DNA from: UBA1140 sp964573285
GTDB taxonomy: Bacteria > Campylobacterota > Campylobacteria > Campylobacterales > Sulfurovaceae
Reading direction: 5' to 3'
Assembly: GCA_964573285.1 (NCBI GenBank)
Contig: CAZNJD010000065.1
Coordinates: 1-37,162, forward strand
Length of the DNA stretch: 37,162 bases
Positions 1-7,442 of the stretch are shown piece after piece. The number at the start of each line of letters is the position of its first letter. The first letter of the stretch is position 1. A program made the position numbers and the translations under genes. The notes beneath the pieces are model-generated. The model had not been told where the DNA came from. It ran no database searches and was given only the letters and a program-made list of their open reading frames with translations.

Positions 1-200
1 AATTCTTTTCAAGATTAAAAACACTCCCTCTTTTACTATCAGGATTTGCTATTCTTGCTAATACTATCTCTTTTAGTATCTCAATTGAACGGGCATTTCT
101 TGCTCTGTTGCCTATTACTCTATCAAATCCTAACTCATTATTGGGTTAAGTCAGCAATGGCAGTTTCAGCTCCAAATCTCGGCTCTGCAATGATATTCAT
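1..200 (-). pseudogene. IS1634/IS4-type transposase remnant
   Basis: Read on the minus strand, positions 143-1 encode a stretch including RVIGNRARNARSIEIL and then LARIANPDSKRGSV. The pattern of an ARN-rich segment followed by L-A-R-I-A-N-P-x-S-K is characteristic of IS1634-type transposases of the IS4 superfamily. Just upstream (200 to 141) a second frame encodes MNIIAEPRFGAETAIADLTQ, which fits the preceding G-A-E-T segment of the same family but ends in a TAA at 140-138. The two segments are in different frames, so there is a frameshift near 138-145. The expected N-terminal region is absent and is replaced by a purine-rich tract. The gene continues off the left edge. It is most likely a dead IS remnant; family assignment is from memory of the motif. 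Confidence 0.6.
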
Positions 201-227
201 CTATTTTGTTTTTTTATTGAACTCTTG

Positions 228-298
228 AAAAGAGAAAAAGAAAAAAAAGAGAATAAAGAAAAAAAAGAAAAAAAAGAGAATTTAAAAAAAGAAAAACA
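228..298 (+). repeat. Low-complexity purine tract
   Basis: About 70 bases consist almost only of A and G on the plus strand, built from repeats of GAAAAAAAA and AGAG units. An open frame without a clear start crosses it and would encode a Lys/Glu-rich tail, but nothing supports translation. It abuts the broken transposase and may mark a degraded insertion junction. From 299 to 505 I see only AT-rich sequence without a convincing gene. Confidence 0.5.
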
Positions 299-505
299 TT
301 TAAATTGATTTAGAGATTATTTATCAGGAAGTGAGGGGAATGAAATAAATAAGGTTTAACTAAATTGATGTTTATTACTTATATATAGAGAGTTTGATTT
401 TTTTTAGAATTTGGGCTTTTTTAAAAAATGAGTGAAAAAAAATTTTGACCCTGACACTCCCCAAAGAATAAAAATTAAAAATAACTTATATAAGCTTTTT
501 TAGGC

Positions 506-511
506 TAGAAT
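506..511 (+). promoter_or_regulatory. Probable -10 box for the Hsp20-like gene
   Basis: TAGAAT lies 25 bp before the ATG at 537, behind a T-rich stretch as is usual for Campylobacterota sigma70 promoters, which often lack a clear -35. An AAGGAA ribosome binding site follows near 522-527. Confidence 0.45.
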
Positions 512-536
512 ATGAACTAAAAAGGAAAAAGCAAAA

Positions 537-1028
537 ATGAATAAAAACTGTTTATTAACAATGATAATAACTTGCACTACTCTTATTATAGCTTCAGATA
601 TTGATAGTCAAAATCTCAAATATATGTATGAAGGTGCAAAAGAGATAGAGATGTTAAACAAATCTATGGAAGCAGGAATGAGGGAACATAACCAAAAAGT
701 GCAACCCATAATAACCCAGACTACCGAGCATATTATAGATAACACCCCTATTGAAAATTTTCAAGATAGAAAAAACGACTTCTATTTAGAAAAACATATT
801 GCAGATAGTCAAAATACAAAAGTTAAAGTTACAGTAGTTAGAGATATAATTAAAATTGTTACAACAACAGATATAAATAATCAAGTAACTACATCTAATG
901 GCTTAACACAATCAAGTTATAGTAGTAGTACAACAGAAGAGTTACCTATACCTTTTAATAGTGATATAAATAAAATGACGAAAGAGTATAAAAATGGTAT
1001 TTTAAAAATATCAATACCTAAAAAGTAG
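537..1028 (+). CDS. Secreted Hsp20/alpha-crystallin-like protein
   Basis: A 163-residue protein begins with a hydrophobic signal sequence (about residues 4-19, ending in IIAS), so it is probably exported to the periplasm. A helical, charged region follows. The C-terminal third resembles the last strands of an alpha-crystallin domain: the segment around ELPIPFNSDINKM matches the L-P-x-x-V/I-D strand, and the end YKNGILKISIPKK matches the closing Y-x-N-G-V-L-x-V-x-I-P-K motif of small heat-shock proteins. Classical small heat-shock proteins are cytoplasmic, so a signal peptide is unusual. The inferred role is an ATP-independent holdase in the periplasm. The N-terminal strands of the domain are only weakly recognisable, so a divergent or partial domain is possible. 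It is a single gene with its own promoter, converging on the ileS unit. Confidence 0.6.
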   Translation: MNKNCLLTMIITCTTLIIASDIDSQNLKYMYEGAKEIEMLNKSMEAGMREHNQKVQPIITQTTEHIIDNTPIENFQDRKNDFYLEKHIADSQNTKVKVTVVRDIIKIVTTTDINNQVTTSNGLTQSSYSSSTTEELPIPFNSDINKMTKEYKNGILKISIPKK

Positions 1029-1046
1029 AAACAAGATATGTTTCTA
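1026..1046. terminator. Hairpin joining two convergent stop codons
   Basis: TAGAAAC (1026-1032) pairs perfectly with GTTTCTA (1040-1046) around a 7-nt loop. The arms contain the stop codon of the Hsp20-like gene on the plus strand and that of the 38-aa peptide on the minus strand. A T-rich run (CTCTTTTTAT) follows only on the plus side, so termination strength is uncertain. Confidence 0.4.
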
Positions 1047-1160
1047 TAACCTCTTTTTATAATACTCCACAACCAAAAGACCCATTCCCACTAAAATAAA
1101 AATAAAAATAATAGACCCAATAATAACTTCATTGGGTATAGGTTGGCTTAAATCAAACAT
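1044..1160 (-). CDS. 38-aa single-span membrane peptide coupled to ileS
   Basis: The ATG at 1160-1158 overlaps the ileS stop codon as TAATG, a classic translational-coupling arrangement. The product has 38 residues: a short N-terminal segment (MFDLSQPIPNE), one hydrophobic span (about residues 12-31), and a basic end (EYYKKRL). The composition is that of a real one-pass membrane peptide, with the positive end predicted in the cytoplasm. I do not recognise a family. Its stop codon lies in a hairpin shared with the convergent gene. It is too short for most automated gene callers. Confidence 0.5.
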   Translation of the reverse strand: MFDLSQPIPNEVIIGSIIFIFILVGMGLLVVEYYKKRL

Positions 1161-3913
1161 TAAGCTATAACTTTGGCACATCTATCACATGCTTTGTTTT
1201 CATTATCAGATGTAAACTTCCAACATCTTGGACATTTAGCTCTTTTGGCTTTATGAACAGTGAATTTAGAACCATCAATTTCAAATAAAGCTACCTCTTC
1301 ACCCTCACATAATGGTTTAATAGCAGAAACAATAAACCAATCTTCCAAATTCCCAATCTCTTTAATATCGAAAATACTAACATCTCCTGCAATCTCTAAT
1401 TCCAAAGTTGACTTGATTAGCTTCTCTTTTTTAAGTCTATCAATGGATTCTGAAAATTTTGCTCTAGCCTCAATTAGATTTATATCGTTGAAACTATCTC
1501 CTACTATAGGAAGTTCTTCATATACCAAATCAAATACACTCTGCATATTACCTTTAACAATATCAGGAGCATAATCTAATACCTCATCTATAGTATATGT
1601 TAATACTGGGGCTACCATTACCATCATAGCTTTTGAGATAAGTAACATAGCAGATTGTGTTGACCTTCTTGTTATAGAATTTTTGCTATCACAATATAGT
1701 CTATCTTTGGTAATATCCATATATATACCACTTAATTCATTGGTTACAAAGTTATTTAGAGTTGCAAATCCTCTTAGGAAATCATACTCATCAAAACTTT
1801 TTTGGACTAAACTAAATACCTCTTTGGCATGATTTAGTATCCATCTATCTAGTTCACCATACTCATTTGGTTCTACTATTTTTTCCAAGCCATCTATATT
1901 TGCCATTAGAAATCTAAATGTATTTCGTAGTTTTCTATATTGCTCTGCTGTCTGTTTCAAAATACCATCAGATATTTTTAAGTCATGCTGATAATCACTT
2001 AATGCTACCCATAGTCTCAATATCTCTGAACCATATTGCTTAATCACTTTATCAGGTGCTATTACATTACCTTTGGATTTACTCATCTTTTCACCTTTTG
2101 CATCAACTGTAAATCCATGGGTGATTAAAGTTTTGTATGGTGATTTTTGATGAATAGCTGAACTTAGTAGTAGTGAAGTTTGAAACCAGCCTCTATGTTG
2201 GTCACTCCCCTCTATATATAATGAACTTGGATACTCTCCTGCATCATAATTTCCACTCTCTAATACAGCATTCCATGTTGAACCACTATCAAACCATACA
2301 TCCAAAATATGATCAACTTTTTCTAGTTCATCTGCTTTGTACTCACACTCTGGGTGAAGAAGCTCTGCTATTTCCATATCATACCAAACATCTGTACCTT
2401 TTTCTTCAAAGATATTAGCTATAAAATCGAGTACTTTCTCATCAAAGATTACTTTTTTTGTTGCTTTGACTCTAAAAAATGCAATAGGTACACCCCAACT
2501 TCTTTGACGAGAAATACACCAATCAGGTCGTCCTTCTACCATTGGTTTTAGTCTATTTTCTGAACTTTTTGGATAAAATTTAACCTCTTGCAGAGAACTT
2601 AATGCACTCTCTCTTAGACTCTCATCTGAACCGTTTGCTTTATCATCTACAGATATAAACCATTGATTAGTAGCTCTATAGATAAGTGGTTTTTTGGTTC
2701 TCCAACAGTGTGGGTATGAGTGAGTAAATTTGCTAACTTTTAATAAATTATCACCCAAAAGCTCTAAAATCGGCTCATTAGCTTTAAAAATATGCATCCC
2801 TACAAACTGTTCTGGATTAGGAAGTAGATTAAGTCCTACTACAGACTCATCAAAACATCCTCTCTCATCTACGGGCATTACCACTTCAAGATTATATTTT
2901 AGTCCTACTTTATAATCATCTTCACCATGACCTGGTGCTGTATGAACACAACCTGTTCCTCCATCCATCAATACATGCTCACCCAATACTATAGTGGAGG
3001 TTCGCCCATTTAGTGGATTGATAGTTAACATATTTTCAAGCTCTATTGATGCGATTTTACGGTTAGAATGACCACTTACTACACCCTCTTTTATCATTGC
3101 ATCATATCGTGCTTCTGCGACTATATGACCATCATCTGTCAATAGATACATCTCTTCAGGATTGAGAGATATACCTGTATTAGCAGGAAGTGTCCAAGGG
3201 GTTGTAGTCCATATAACCAATCCTGCCTTACCTCTAATATCTAGCTTCTCTTTAGCACTATCACTAAGCTCAAAATGAACATAGATAGAGTAATCCTCTT
3301 TATCTTCATACTCTACCTCTGCATCAGCTAGAGCTGTTCTAGCAGCCCATGACCAAAAGATAGGTTTATGTCTCTCTACCAATAAACCTTTTTTTGCTAC
3401 TTCACAAAGAGTTCTATATATATTTGCTTCAAATTTATAATCCATAGTGATATAAGGATTATCCCAATCAGCCATAATACCTAATGATTTAAACCCTTTT
3501 TTCTGTCCCTCAACTGCCTTTTTAGCTGTAATCCTACAAATCTCTCTAAATTTAGAGATAGATAGAGTCTCTTTTTTGGCTGTTCCCATTTTGTCTTCTA
3601 CTTTTTGTTCAATAGGCAAACCATGACAATCCCAACCTGGAGTCATTCGTACAGCTCTTCCTTGAAAGTAGTTATATTTCAAAATAATATCTTTGAGTAT
3701 TTTGTTTAAAGCATGACCTATATGAATATCACCATTGGCATAAGGAGGTCCATCATGTAGAGTAAACATCTCCGCACCCTCTCTTTTAGTTTTCATCTGA
3801 CCATACATATCATTATCATACCATTTTTGGTATCGTTTTGGTTCATTTTGAGGTAGATTTCCACGCATTGGAAATTTGGTTTTTGGAAGTAATAGTGTAT
3901 CTTTGTAATCCAT
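1160..3913 (-). CDS. ileS: Isoleucyl-tRNA synthetase
   Basis: A 917-residue cytoplasmic class Ia aminoacyl-tRNA synthetase that charges tRNA-Ile. The HIGH signature is at residues 64-67 (GDIHIGHALN) and KMSKS at about 609-613 (GEKMSKSKGN). Between them lies the editing domain (CP1), with the WTTTPWTLPAN and GTGCVHTAPGHGEDD segments. The C-terminus carries a zinc-binding motif of two Cys pairs (CPRCW and CDRC), as in the bacterial zinc-containing IleRS type. Length is normal for the family. A -10 box lies at 3977-3982 on this strand, and the leader contains a perfect 7-bp hairpin. A 38-aa membrane peptide overlaps its stop codon. Confidence 0.98.
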   Translation of the reverse strand: MDYKDTLLLPKTKFPMRGNLPQNEPKRYQKWYDNDMYGQMKTKREGAEMFTLHDGPPYANGDIHIGHALNKILKDIILKYNYFQGRAVRMTPGWDCHGLPIEQKVEDKMGTAKKETLSISKFREICRITAKKAVEGQKKGFKSLGIMADWDNPYITMDYKFEANIYRTLCEVAKKGLLVERHKPIFWSWAARTALADAEVEYEDKEDYSIYVHFELSDSAKEKLDIRGKAGLVIWTTTPWTLPANTGISLNPEEMYLLTDDGHIVAEARYDAMIKEGVVSGHSNRKIASIELENMLTINPLNGRTSTIVLGEHVLMDGGTGCVHTAPGHGEDDYKVGLKYNLEVVMPVDERGCFDESVVGLNLLPNPEQFVGMHIFKANEPILELLGDNLLKVSKFTHSYPHCWRTKKPLIYRATNQWFISVDDKANGSDESLRESALSSLQEVKFYPKSSENRLKPMVEGRPDWCISRQRSWGVPIAFFRVKATKKVIFDEKVLDFIANIFEEKGTDVWYDMEIAELLHPECEYKADELEKVDHILDVWFDSGSTWNAVLESGNYDAGEYPSSLYIEGSDQHRGWFQTSLLLSSAIHQKSPYKTLITHGFTVDAKGEKMSKSKGNVIAPDKVIKQYGSEILRLWVALSDYQHDLKISDGILKQTAEQYRKLRNTFRFLMANIDGLEKIVEPNEYGELDRWILNHAKEVFSLVQKSFDEYDFLRGFATLNNFVTNELSGIYMDITKDRLYCDSKNSITRRSTQSAMLLISKAMMVMVAPVLTYTIDEVLDYAPDIVKGNMQSVFDLVYEELPIVGDSFNDINLIEARAKFSESIDRLKKEKLIKSTLELEIAGDVSIFDIKEIGNLEDWFIVSAIKPLCEGEEVALFEIDGSKFTVHKAKRAKCPRCWKFTSDNENKACDRCAKVIA

Positions 3914-3933
3914 TATATTTTTGCCTTTGTAGC

Positions 3934-3951
3934 GTGGGTTTTCTAACCCAC
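3934..3951. repeat. Perfect hairpin in the ileS leader
   Basis: GTGGGTT (3934-3940), a TTCT loop and AACCCAC (3945-3951) form a GC-rich stem in otherwise AT-rich DNA, between the predicted ileS transcription start (about 3970) and its ATG. It resembles short REP-like palindromes seen in many genomes. No U-run follows at once, so it is not a good attenuator. Confidence 0.5.
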
Positions 3952-3976
3952 AAACGATATTTTTCTAATTGGCGTG

Positions 3977-3982
3977 ATTATA
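3977..3982 (-). promoter_or_regulatory. -10 box of ileS
   Basis: TATAAT on the minus strand (ATTATA on plus) predicts a start near 3970, giving a leader of roughly 57 nt that contains the 3934-3951 hairpin. Confidence 0.5.
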
Positions 3983-4000
3983 TCCAAAAGTTGTTTTGGG

Positions 4001-4006
4001 TATAAT
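4001..4006 (+). promoter_or_regulatory. -10 box of pncC; possible leaderless mRNA
   Basis: A perfect TATAAT ends 6 bp before the ATG at 4013, so the predicted transcription start falls on or next to the A of the start codon. It is divergent from the ileS -10 box. Confidence 0.5.
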
Positions 4007-4012
4007 TATCAT

Positions 4013-4501
4013 ATGAAAAATAATCAAACAAAACAGAACACTATTAATATAATAGAGATTTTAAAAGAGAAAAACCAATCTATAACATTTGCCGAAAGTT
4101 GCACAGGTGGACGAATTGCTTCAGAGTTTACTTCTATATCAGGAGCATCATCCGTTCTAAATGGTTCAGCTGTCACATACTCAAATGAGATTAAATCACA
4201 ATGGTTAGGAGTCAAAGAGGAGACATTAATAAATCATGGTGCAGTAAGTAGTGAGTGTGTCAAAGAGATGTTAGAAGGAATTTGTAAAATGGCAAATGCA
4301 AACTATGCTATAGCTGTTAGTGGAATAGCAGGACCATCTGGAGGAACTATAGAAAAACCTGTAGGTACTGTCTATATTGGTATTAAAACACCCAAAGAAA
4401 TTATAATCAATAGCTACATATTCAAAGGTAATAGAGAAGATATTCAAAATCAAGCAACAAGTAAGTCTATAGAAATTTTACAAAAAAGTTTACAATCTTA
4501 A
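4013..4501 (+). CDS. pncC: Nicotinamide-nucleotide amidase, CinA C-terminal family
   Basis: About 162 residues from the ATG at 4013. This is the stand-alone CinA C-terminal (PncC) domain, which deamidates NMN to nicotinic acid mononucleotide in the NAD salvage cycle. Visible family motifs are TFAESCTGGRIAS near the start (the Ser/Thr-rich active-site loop), GSAVTYSNEIKSQWLGV, and IAVSGIAGPSGGTIEKPVG with GTVYIG. Length is typical for the single-domain form. An in-frame GTG at 3974 would add 13 residues, but it lies upstream of a perfect -10 box; I prefer 4013 even though no ribosome binding site can fit there if transcription starts at that point. Cytoplasmic. Confidence 0.9.
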   Translation: MKNNQTKQNTINIIEILKEKNQSITFAESCTGGRIASEFTSISGASSVLNGSAVTYSNEIKSQWLGVKEETLINHGAVSSECVKEMLEGICKMANANYAIAVSGIAGPSGGTIEKPVGTVYIGIKTPKEIIINSYIFKGNREDIQNQATSKSIEILQKSLQS

Positions 4502-4509
4502 AAAAACTC

Positions 4510-4538
4510 TTGACATATAATCATTCATAGGCTATAAT
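4510..4538 (+). promoter_or_regulatory. Consensus sigma70 promoter of the tRNA array
   Basis: TTGACA at 4510-4515, a 17-bp spacer, and TATAAT at 4533-4538 match the sigma70 consensus at every position. It lies 35 bp before the first tRNA. Such a complete -35 is rare in Campylobacterota, where most promoters rely on the -10. Confidence 0.85.
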
Positions 4539-4573
4539 TCCATCCACTTATCACAAACGAAGTGAAATGATAT

Positions 4574-4649
4574 GACCTTTTAGCTCAGTTGGTAGAGCAA
4601 CTCCCTTTTAAGGAGTGGGCCCATGGTTCGAATCCATGAAGGGTCACCA
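4574..4649 (+). tRNA. tRNA-Lys(UUU), copy 1
   Basis: A 76-nt cloverleaf with acceptor arms GACCTTT/AAGGGTC and encoded CCA at 4647-4649. The anticodon loop CTTTTAA on the stem ACTCC/GGAGT gives UUU. It is the first gene of a seven-tRNA array and is identical to copy 2. Confidence 0.97.
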
Positions 4650-4660
4650 TTATAATAGGT

Positions 4661-4737
4661 GCGGTGGTAGTTCAGTTGGTTAGAATACCTGCCTGTCACG
4701 CAGGGGGTCGCGAGTTCGAGTCTCGTCCACCGCGCCA
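4661..4737 (+). tRNA. tRNA-Asp(GUC), copy 1
   Basis: 77 nt with acceptor arms GCGGTGG/CCACCGC, discriminator G and encoded CCA. The anticodon loop CTGTCAC on the stem CCTGC/GCAGG gives GUC. It is identical to the copy at 5153. Confidence 0.97.
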
Positions 4738-4762
4738 TTTTTTTTTGTAATATATTTATTAT

Positions 4763-4838
4763 GACCTTTTAGCTCAGTTGGTAGAGCAACTCCCTTTTAA
4801 GGAGTGGGCCCATGGTTCGAATCCATGAAGGGTCACCA
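4763..4838 (+). tRNA. tRNA-Lys(UUU), copy 2
   Basis: Same 76-nt sequence as the copy at 4574, with loop CTTTTAA and encoded CCA. It is part of the same array, 25 bp after tRNA-Asp copy 1. Confidence 0.97.
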
Positions 4839-4849
4839 TTTATAATTTT

Positions 4850-4925
4850 GGTCGATTAGCTCAGTTGGTAGAGCGCTACCCTTACAAGGTAGATGTCACA
4901 AGTTCGAGTCTTGTATCGACCACCA
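4850..4925 (+). tRNA. tRNA-Val(UAC), copy 1
   Basis: 76 nt with acceptor arms GGTCGAT/ATCGACC and encoded CCA. The loop CTTACAA on the stem CTACC/GGTAG gives UAC. Confidence 0.97.
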
Positions 4926-4954
4926 TTTTTAATATTATTGTTAATGGTCAAGAT

Positions 4955-5030
4955 GACCCTTTCATCTAGTGGCCAAGGATATTGCGTTTTCATCGCAAAA
5001 ACAAAGGTTCAAATCCTTTAGGGGTCGCCA
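4955..5030 (+). tRNA. tRNA-Glu(UUC)
   Basis: 76 nt with acceptor arms GACCCTT/AGGGGTC (one G-U pair), discriminator G and encoded CCA. The loop TTTTCAT on the stem TTGCG/CGCAA gives UUC. It is the only single-copy member of the array. Confidence 0.95.
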
Positions 5031-5062
5031 ACCATTTTATTCCTAAATGAAACAGTATATCA

Positions 5063-5138
5063 GGTCGATTAGCTCAGTTGGTAGAGCGCTACCCTTACAA
5101 GGTAGATGTCACAAGTTCGAGTCTTGTATCGACCACCA
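5063..5138 (+). tRNA. tRNA-Val(UAC), copy 2
   Basis: Identical in sequence to the copy at 4850, with anticodon UAC and encoded CCA. Confidence 0.97.
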
Positions 5139-5152
5139 TTTTTATTATAGGT

Positions 5153-5229
5153 GCGGTGGTAGTTCAGTTGGTTAGAATACCTGCCTGTCACGCAGGGGGT
5201 CGCGAGTTCGAGTCTCGTCCACCGCGCCA
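5153..5229 (+). tRNA. tRNA-Asp(GUC), copy 2
   Basis: Identical to the copy at 4661, and the TATAGGT-like 5' flank is also shared. It is the last gene of the array. Only 7 bp separate it from the stop codon of the convergent patatin gene, and no clear terminator is seen between them. Confidence 0.97.
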
Positions 5230-5236
5230 CTACTAT

Positions 5237-5989
5237 TTATTTTAACTTTTTATATAATTTATCCCAATTTTCTTTAATCTCATTATATCCTGACTCATAA
5301 GCACTATCTATCTCAGAAAAATTAAATAGATGCATATTTGCTACCCCTTTTATCTCTAAATAGGCATTTGATAGTTTTTTTGCACCCATTGAGTTTGAAC
5401 GAATCATAATAAGTATAGTACGGATAAGCAAATCTTTGAAACTATCCAAATCTTCACCACGAAGTGGATTGATATTTATTGCTAGATTTTTTTCACTATA
5501 TTTTTTTAATGGTTTTACAGGTAAATTATCAGAAAAGCCACCATCTATATAGAGTTTATCATCTATTTTTTTGGCTTCAAAGAGTGGTGTAATAGTTGAG
5601 GAAGCAATAGTATAAGGAATAGGGTCACCAGTATTTATATAATGATAATCTCCATCATTAATATCTGTAATACATGTATAACAAGGAATGTTCAATTCAC
5701 TATAGTCAGAAATTGGGATAAAATCTTTTAGTTTTTCTTCTAAACGATTAAGAGTAAATATACCAGTTAACCTACTCAATGTGAATAGGTCTCGTTTCTC
5801 TAAATCTTTTAGAAATTGATACATCTCATCACTACTATGTCCTGCTGCTAAAAATAGACCAACTATAGCTCCTGCACTACTTCCTGCAACGGCTGTTACC
5901 TCTACTCCTTGCTCTTCTAAAAATTTGATAACACCCACATGAGCAGCACCACGCAAACCTCCACCACTTAGACTAAGTGTAATTTTCAT
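5237..5989 (-). CDS. Patatin-like phospholipase, RssA-type
   Basis: A 250-residue serine hydrolase of the patatin fold that would hydrolyse acyl-ester bonds in lipids. Motifs visible: the oxyanion-hole glycines GGGLRG (residues 9-14), the nucleophile elbow G-S-S-A-G near residue 37, and the catalytic Asp in the D-G-G motif IDGGFSDNLPV (about residue 150). It has no signal peptide, so it is probably cytoplasmic, as in the small RssA/YlbK group. Length is typical of the short bacterial subfamily. The ATG is preceded by AAAGG. It converges on the tRNA array and is divergent from the DUF6172 gene. Confidence 0.9.
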   Translation of the reverse strand: MKITLSLSGGGLRGAAHVGVIKFLEEQGVEVTAVAGSSAGAIVGLFLAAGHSSDEMYQFLKDLEKRDLFTLSRLTGIFTLNRLEEKLKDFIPISDYSELNIPCYTCITDINDGDYHYINTGDPIPYTIASSTITPLFEAKKIDDKLYIDGGFSDNLPVKPLKKYSEKNLAININPLRGEDLDSFKDLLIRTILIMIRSNSMGAKKLSNAYLEIKGVANMHLFNFSEIDSAYESGYNEIKENWDKLYKKLK

Positions 5990-6015
5990 TAATATTAACC
6001 TTTTATACTTTTAGA

Positions 6016-6021
6016 TATAAT
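6016..6021 (+). promoter_or_regulatory. -10 box of the DUF6172-like gene
   Basis: TATAAT lies 30 bp before the GTG start at 6052, and AAGGA near 6042 is the ribosome binding site. Confidence 0.5.
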
Positions 6022-6051
6022 ACCAAAAAATTAATCCAATCAAGGAAAAAA

Positions 6052-6348
6052 GTGAAAAAAATATTTTATATAGAGCAAGAAAAACGCAATAGAGATAGAG
6101 CAGTAGAAGCTATTAAACATGAATTACGAAAATATATTAAACGAGAAAAGAAAAAAAAATTGCCTAATAGTGCAACTATGTATTGGGATTTTGATTGCAA
6201 ATTTGGACAAAATAGTCAAAATGCAAAAGTATCTACATTTGATGAAGTGATTAAATCACTTGATATTGCTAATAGTAATAATTGGAGTGAGTGTTATATT
6301 GAAATCATAGCAAAAGCTGTAGATAAACCTATTAAAGAAGATGTATAA
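6052..6348 (+). CDS. DUF6172-like small conserved protein
   Basis: 98 residues starting at GTG with AAGGA six bases upstream. The sequence has a very basic segment (RKYIKREKKKKLP), then M-Y-W-D-F-D-C-K-F-G and a C-terminal half with I-E-I-I-A-K. This pattern matches my memory of the DUF6172 family, which is common in Campylobacterota and other Proteobacteria. No function is known to me. There is no signal peptide or membrane span. It is a single gene ended by an intrinsic terminator, converging on leuB. Confidence 0.7.
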   Translation: MKKIFYIEQEKRNRDRAVEAIKHELRKYIKREKKKKLPNSATMYWDFDCKFGQNSQNAKVSTFDEVIKSLDIANSNNWSECYIEIIAKAVDKPIKEDV

Positions 6349-6362
6349 AACATCTCCTTTTT
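6339..6362 (+). terminator. Intrinsic terminator after the DUF6172-like gene
   Basis: AGATGT (6339-6344), a 5-nt loop and ACATCT (6350-6355) are followed by CC and five T. The stem starts inside the last codons of the gene. Confidence 0.6.
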
Positions 6363-6366
6363 AGAT

Positions 6367-7440
6367 TTATGATTTAGAAACATAATTAGCAATAATATCA
6401 CCCATTTCAGAACATGAACATATCTCTTTAGCATCATATATAGCTAAATCACCTGTTCTATATCCATTTGCCAATGCTTTTTTGATAGCATTATCAATTT
6501 TAATTGATGCCTCTTCTTCATTTAGAGCGTATTTTAACATCATAGCTACACTTGATATTGTGGCTAAAGGATTTGCTATACCTTGACCTGCTATATCTGG
6601 AGCTGAACCGTGGATTGGTTCATATAATCCTACACCCTCACCAGTACTAGCACTTGGAAGTAATCCAATAGAACCACTGAGCATACTTGCTGCATCTGAG
6701 AGTATATCTCCAAAGATATTTCCAGTCAAAATAACATCAAACTGTTTTGGTTCTCTGATTAGTTGCATAGCAGCATTATCTACATACATATGAGAGAGTT
6801 CTACTTCAGGATAATCTTTTGCTACTTGAATAACTGTCTCTCTCCAAAATTGACTCACTTCAAGAACATTTGCTTTATCTACAGAACAGACTCTTTTGCC
6901 TCTCTTCATTGCTATCTCAAAAGCTACTTTGGCTATTCGTCTAACCTCTTCTTTGCTATAAATCATAGTATTATATGCCTTATCTTCAAGAAGCTCTCTA
7001 GGCTCTCCAAAATAGATACCACCCGTTAGCTCACGAACAACCATAATATCAACACCTTTTACAATATTTGGTTTTAGTGTTGAGGCATTAACCAACTCAT
7101 CATATACAATAGCAGGACGCAAATTAGCAAATGTTCCCATCTCTTTTCTAAGTCCTAAAAGCCCACTCTCTGGTCTTAGATGTCGTTCTAAGTTATCCCA
7201 TTTTGGTCCACCAATTGCACCAAATAGTACAGCATCACATTTTTTTACACCTTGAATAGTCTCATCAGGAAGAGGAACACCAGTCTCATCAATAGCTGAA
7301 CCACCTAAAAGCATCTCATTATAATCAATATTAAATCCCATATTAGCAGATAATGCATCCAAAACTTTCATAGCTTCATTAACTATTTCAGGGCCAATAC
7401 CATCACCTTTAATTATACCAATTTTATAATTTCTATCCAT
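6367..7440 (-). CDS. leuB: 3-isopropylmalate dehydrogenase
   Basis: 357 residues. It oxidises and decarboxylates 3-isopropylmalate with NAD in leucine biosynthesis. Motifs visible are KGDGIGPE at the N-terminus, ELTGGIYFGEPR (substrate loop), the metal-binding segment GDILSDAASML within TGNIFGDILSD, and HGSAPDIAGQGIANP near the C-terminus. Length is normal. It follows leuD by only 2 bp on the same strand, so the two are an operon. leuA and leuC are not in the window. Confidence 0.97.
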   Translation of the reverse strand: MDRNYKIGIIKGDGIGPEIVNEAMKVLDALSANMGFNIDYNEMLLGGSAIDETGVPLPDETIQGVKKCDAVLFGAIGGPKWDNLERHLRPESGLLGLRKEMGTFANLRPAIVYDELVNASTLKPNIVKGVDIMVVRELTGGIYFGEPRELLEDKAYNTMIYSKEEVRRIAKVAFEIAMKRGKRVCSVDKANVLEVSQFWRETVIQVAKDYPEVELSHMYVDNAAMQLIREPKQFDVILTGNIFGDILSDAASMLSGSIGLLPSASTGEGVGLYEPIHGSAPDIAGQGIANPLATISSVAMMLKYALNEEEASIKIDNAIKKALANGYRTGDLAIYDAKEICSCSEMGDIIANYVSKS

Positions 7441-7442
7441 TT

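Noticed and set aside
46..228. A 60-codon open frame on the plus strand with hydrophobic translation
   Set aside because: It lies antisense to the transposase remnant, whose minus-strand frames match a known family, and it has no ribosome binding site.
1260..3100. Several open frames antisense to ileS
   Set aside because: They are shadows of a strongly supported gene and have no family signatures.
3914..3970. T-box riboswitch before ileS
   Set aside because: The leader is only about 57 nt with one simple hairpin; no specifier loop or T-box sequence, and T-boxes are not expected in this phylum.
3974..4012. GTG start 13 codons upstream for pncC
   Set aside because: It lies upstream of a perfect -10 box and the extra residues do not match the family.
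4574..5229. CRISPR-like array of repeated units
   Set aside because: The repeated units are complete tRNA genes with cloverleaf folds and encoded CCA, not short direct repeats with spacers.
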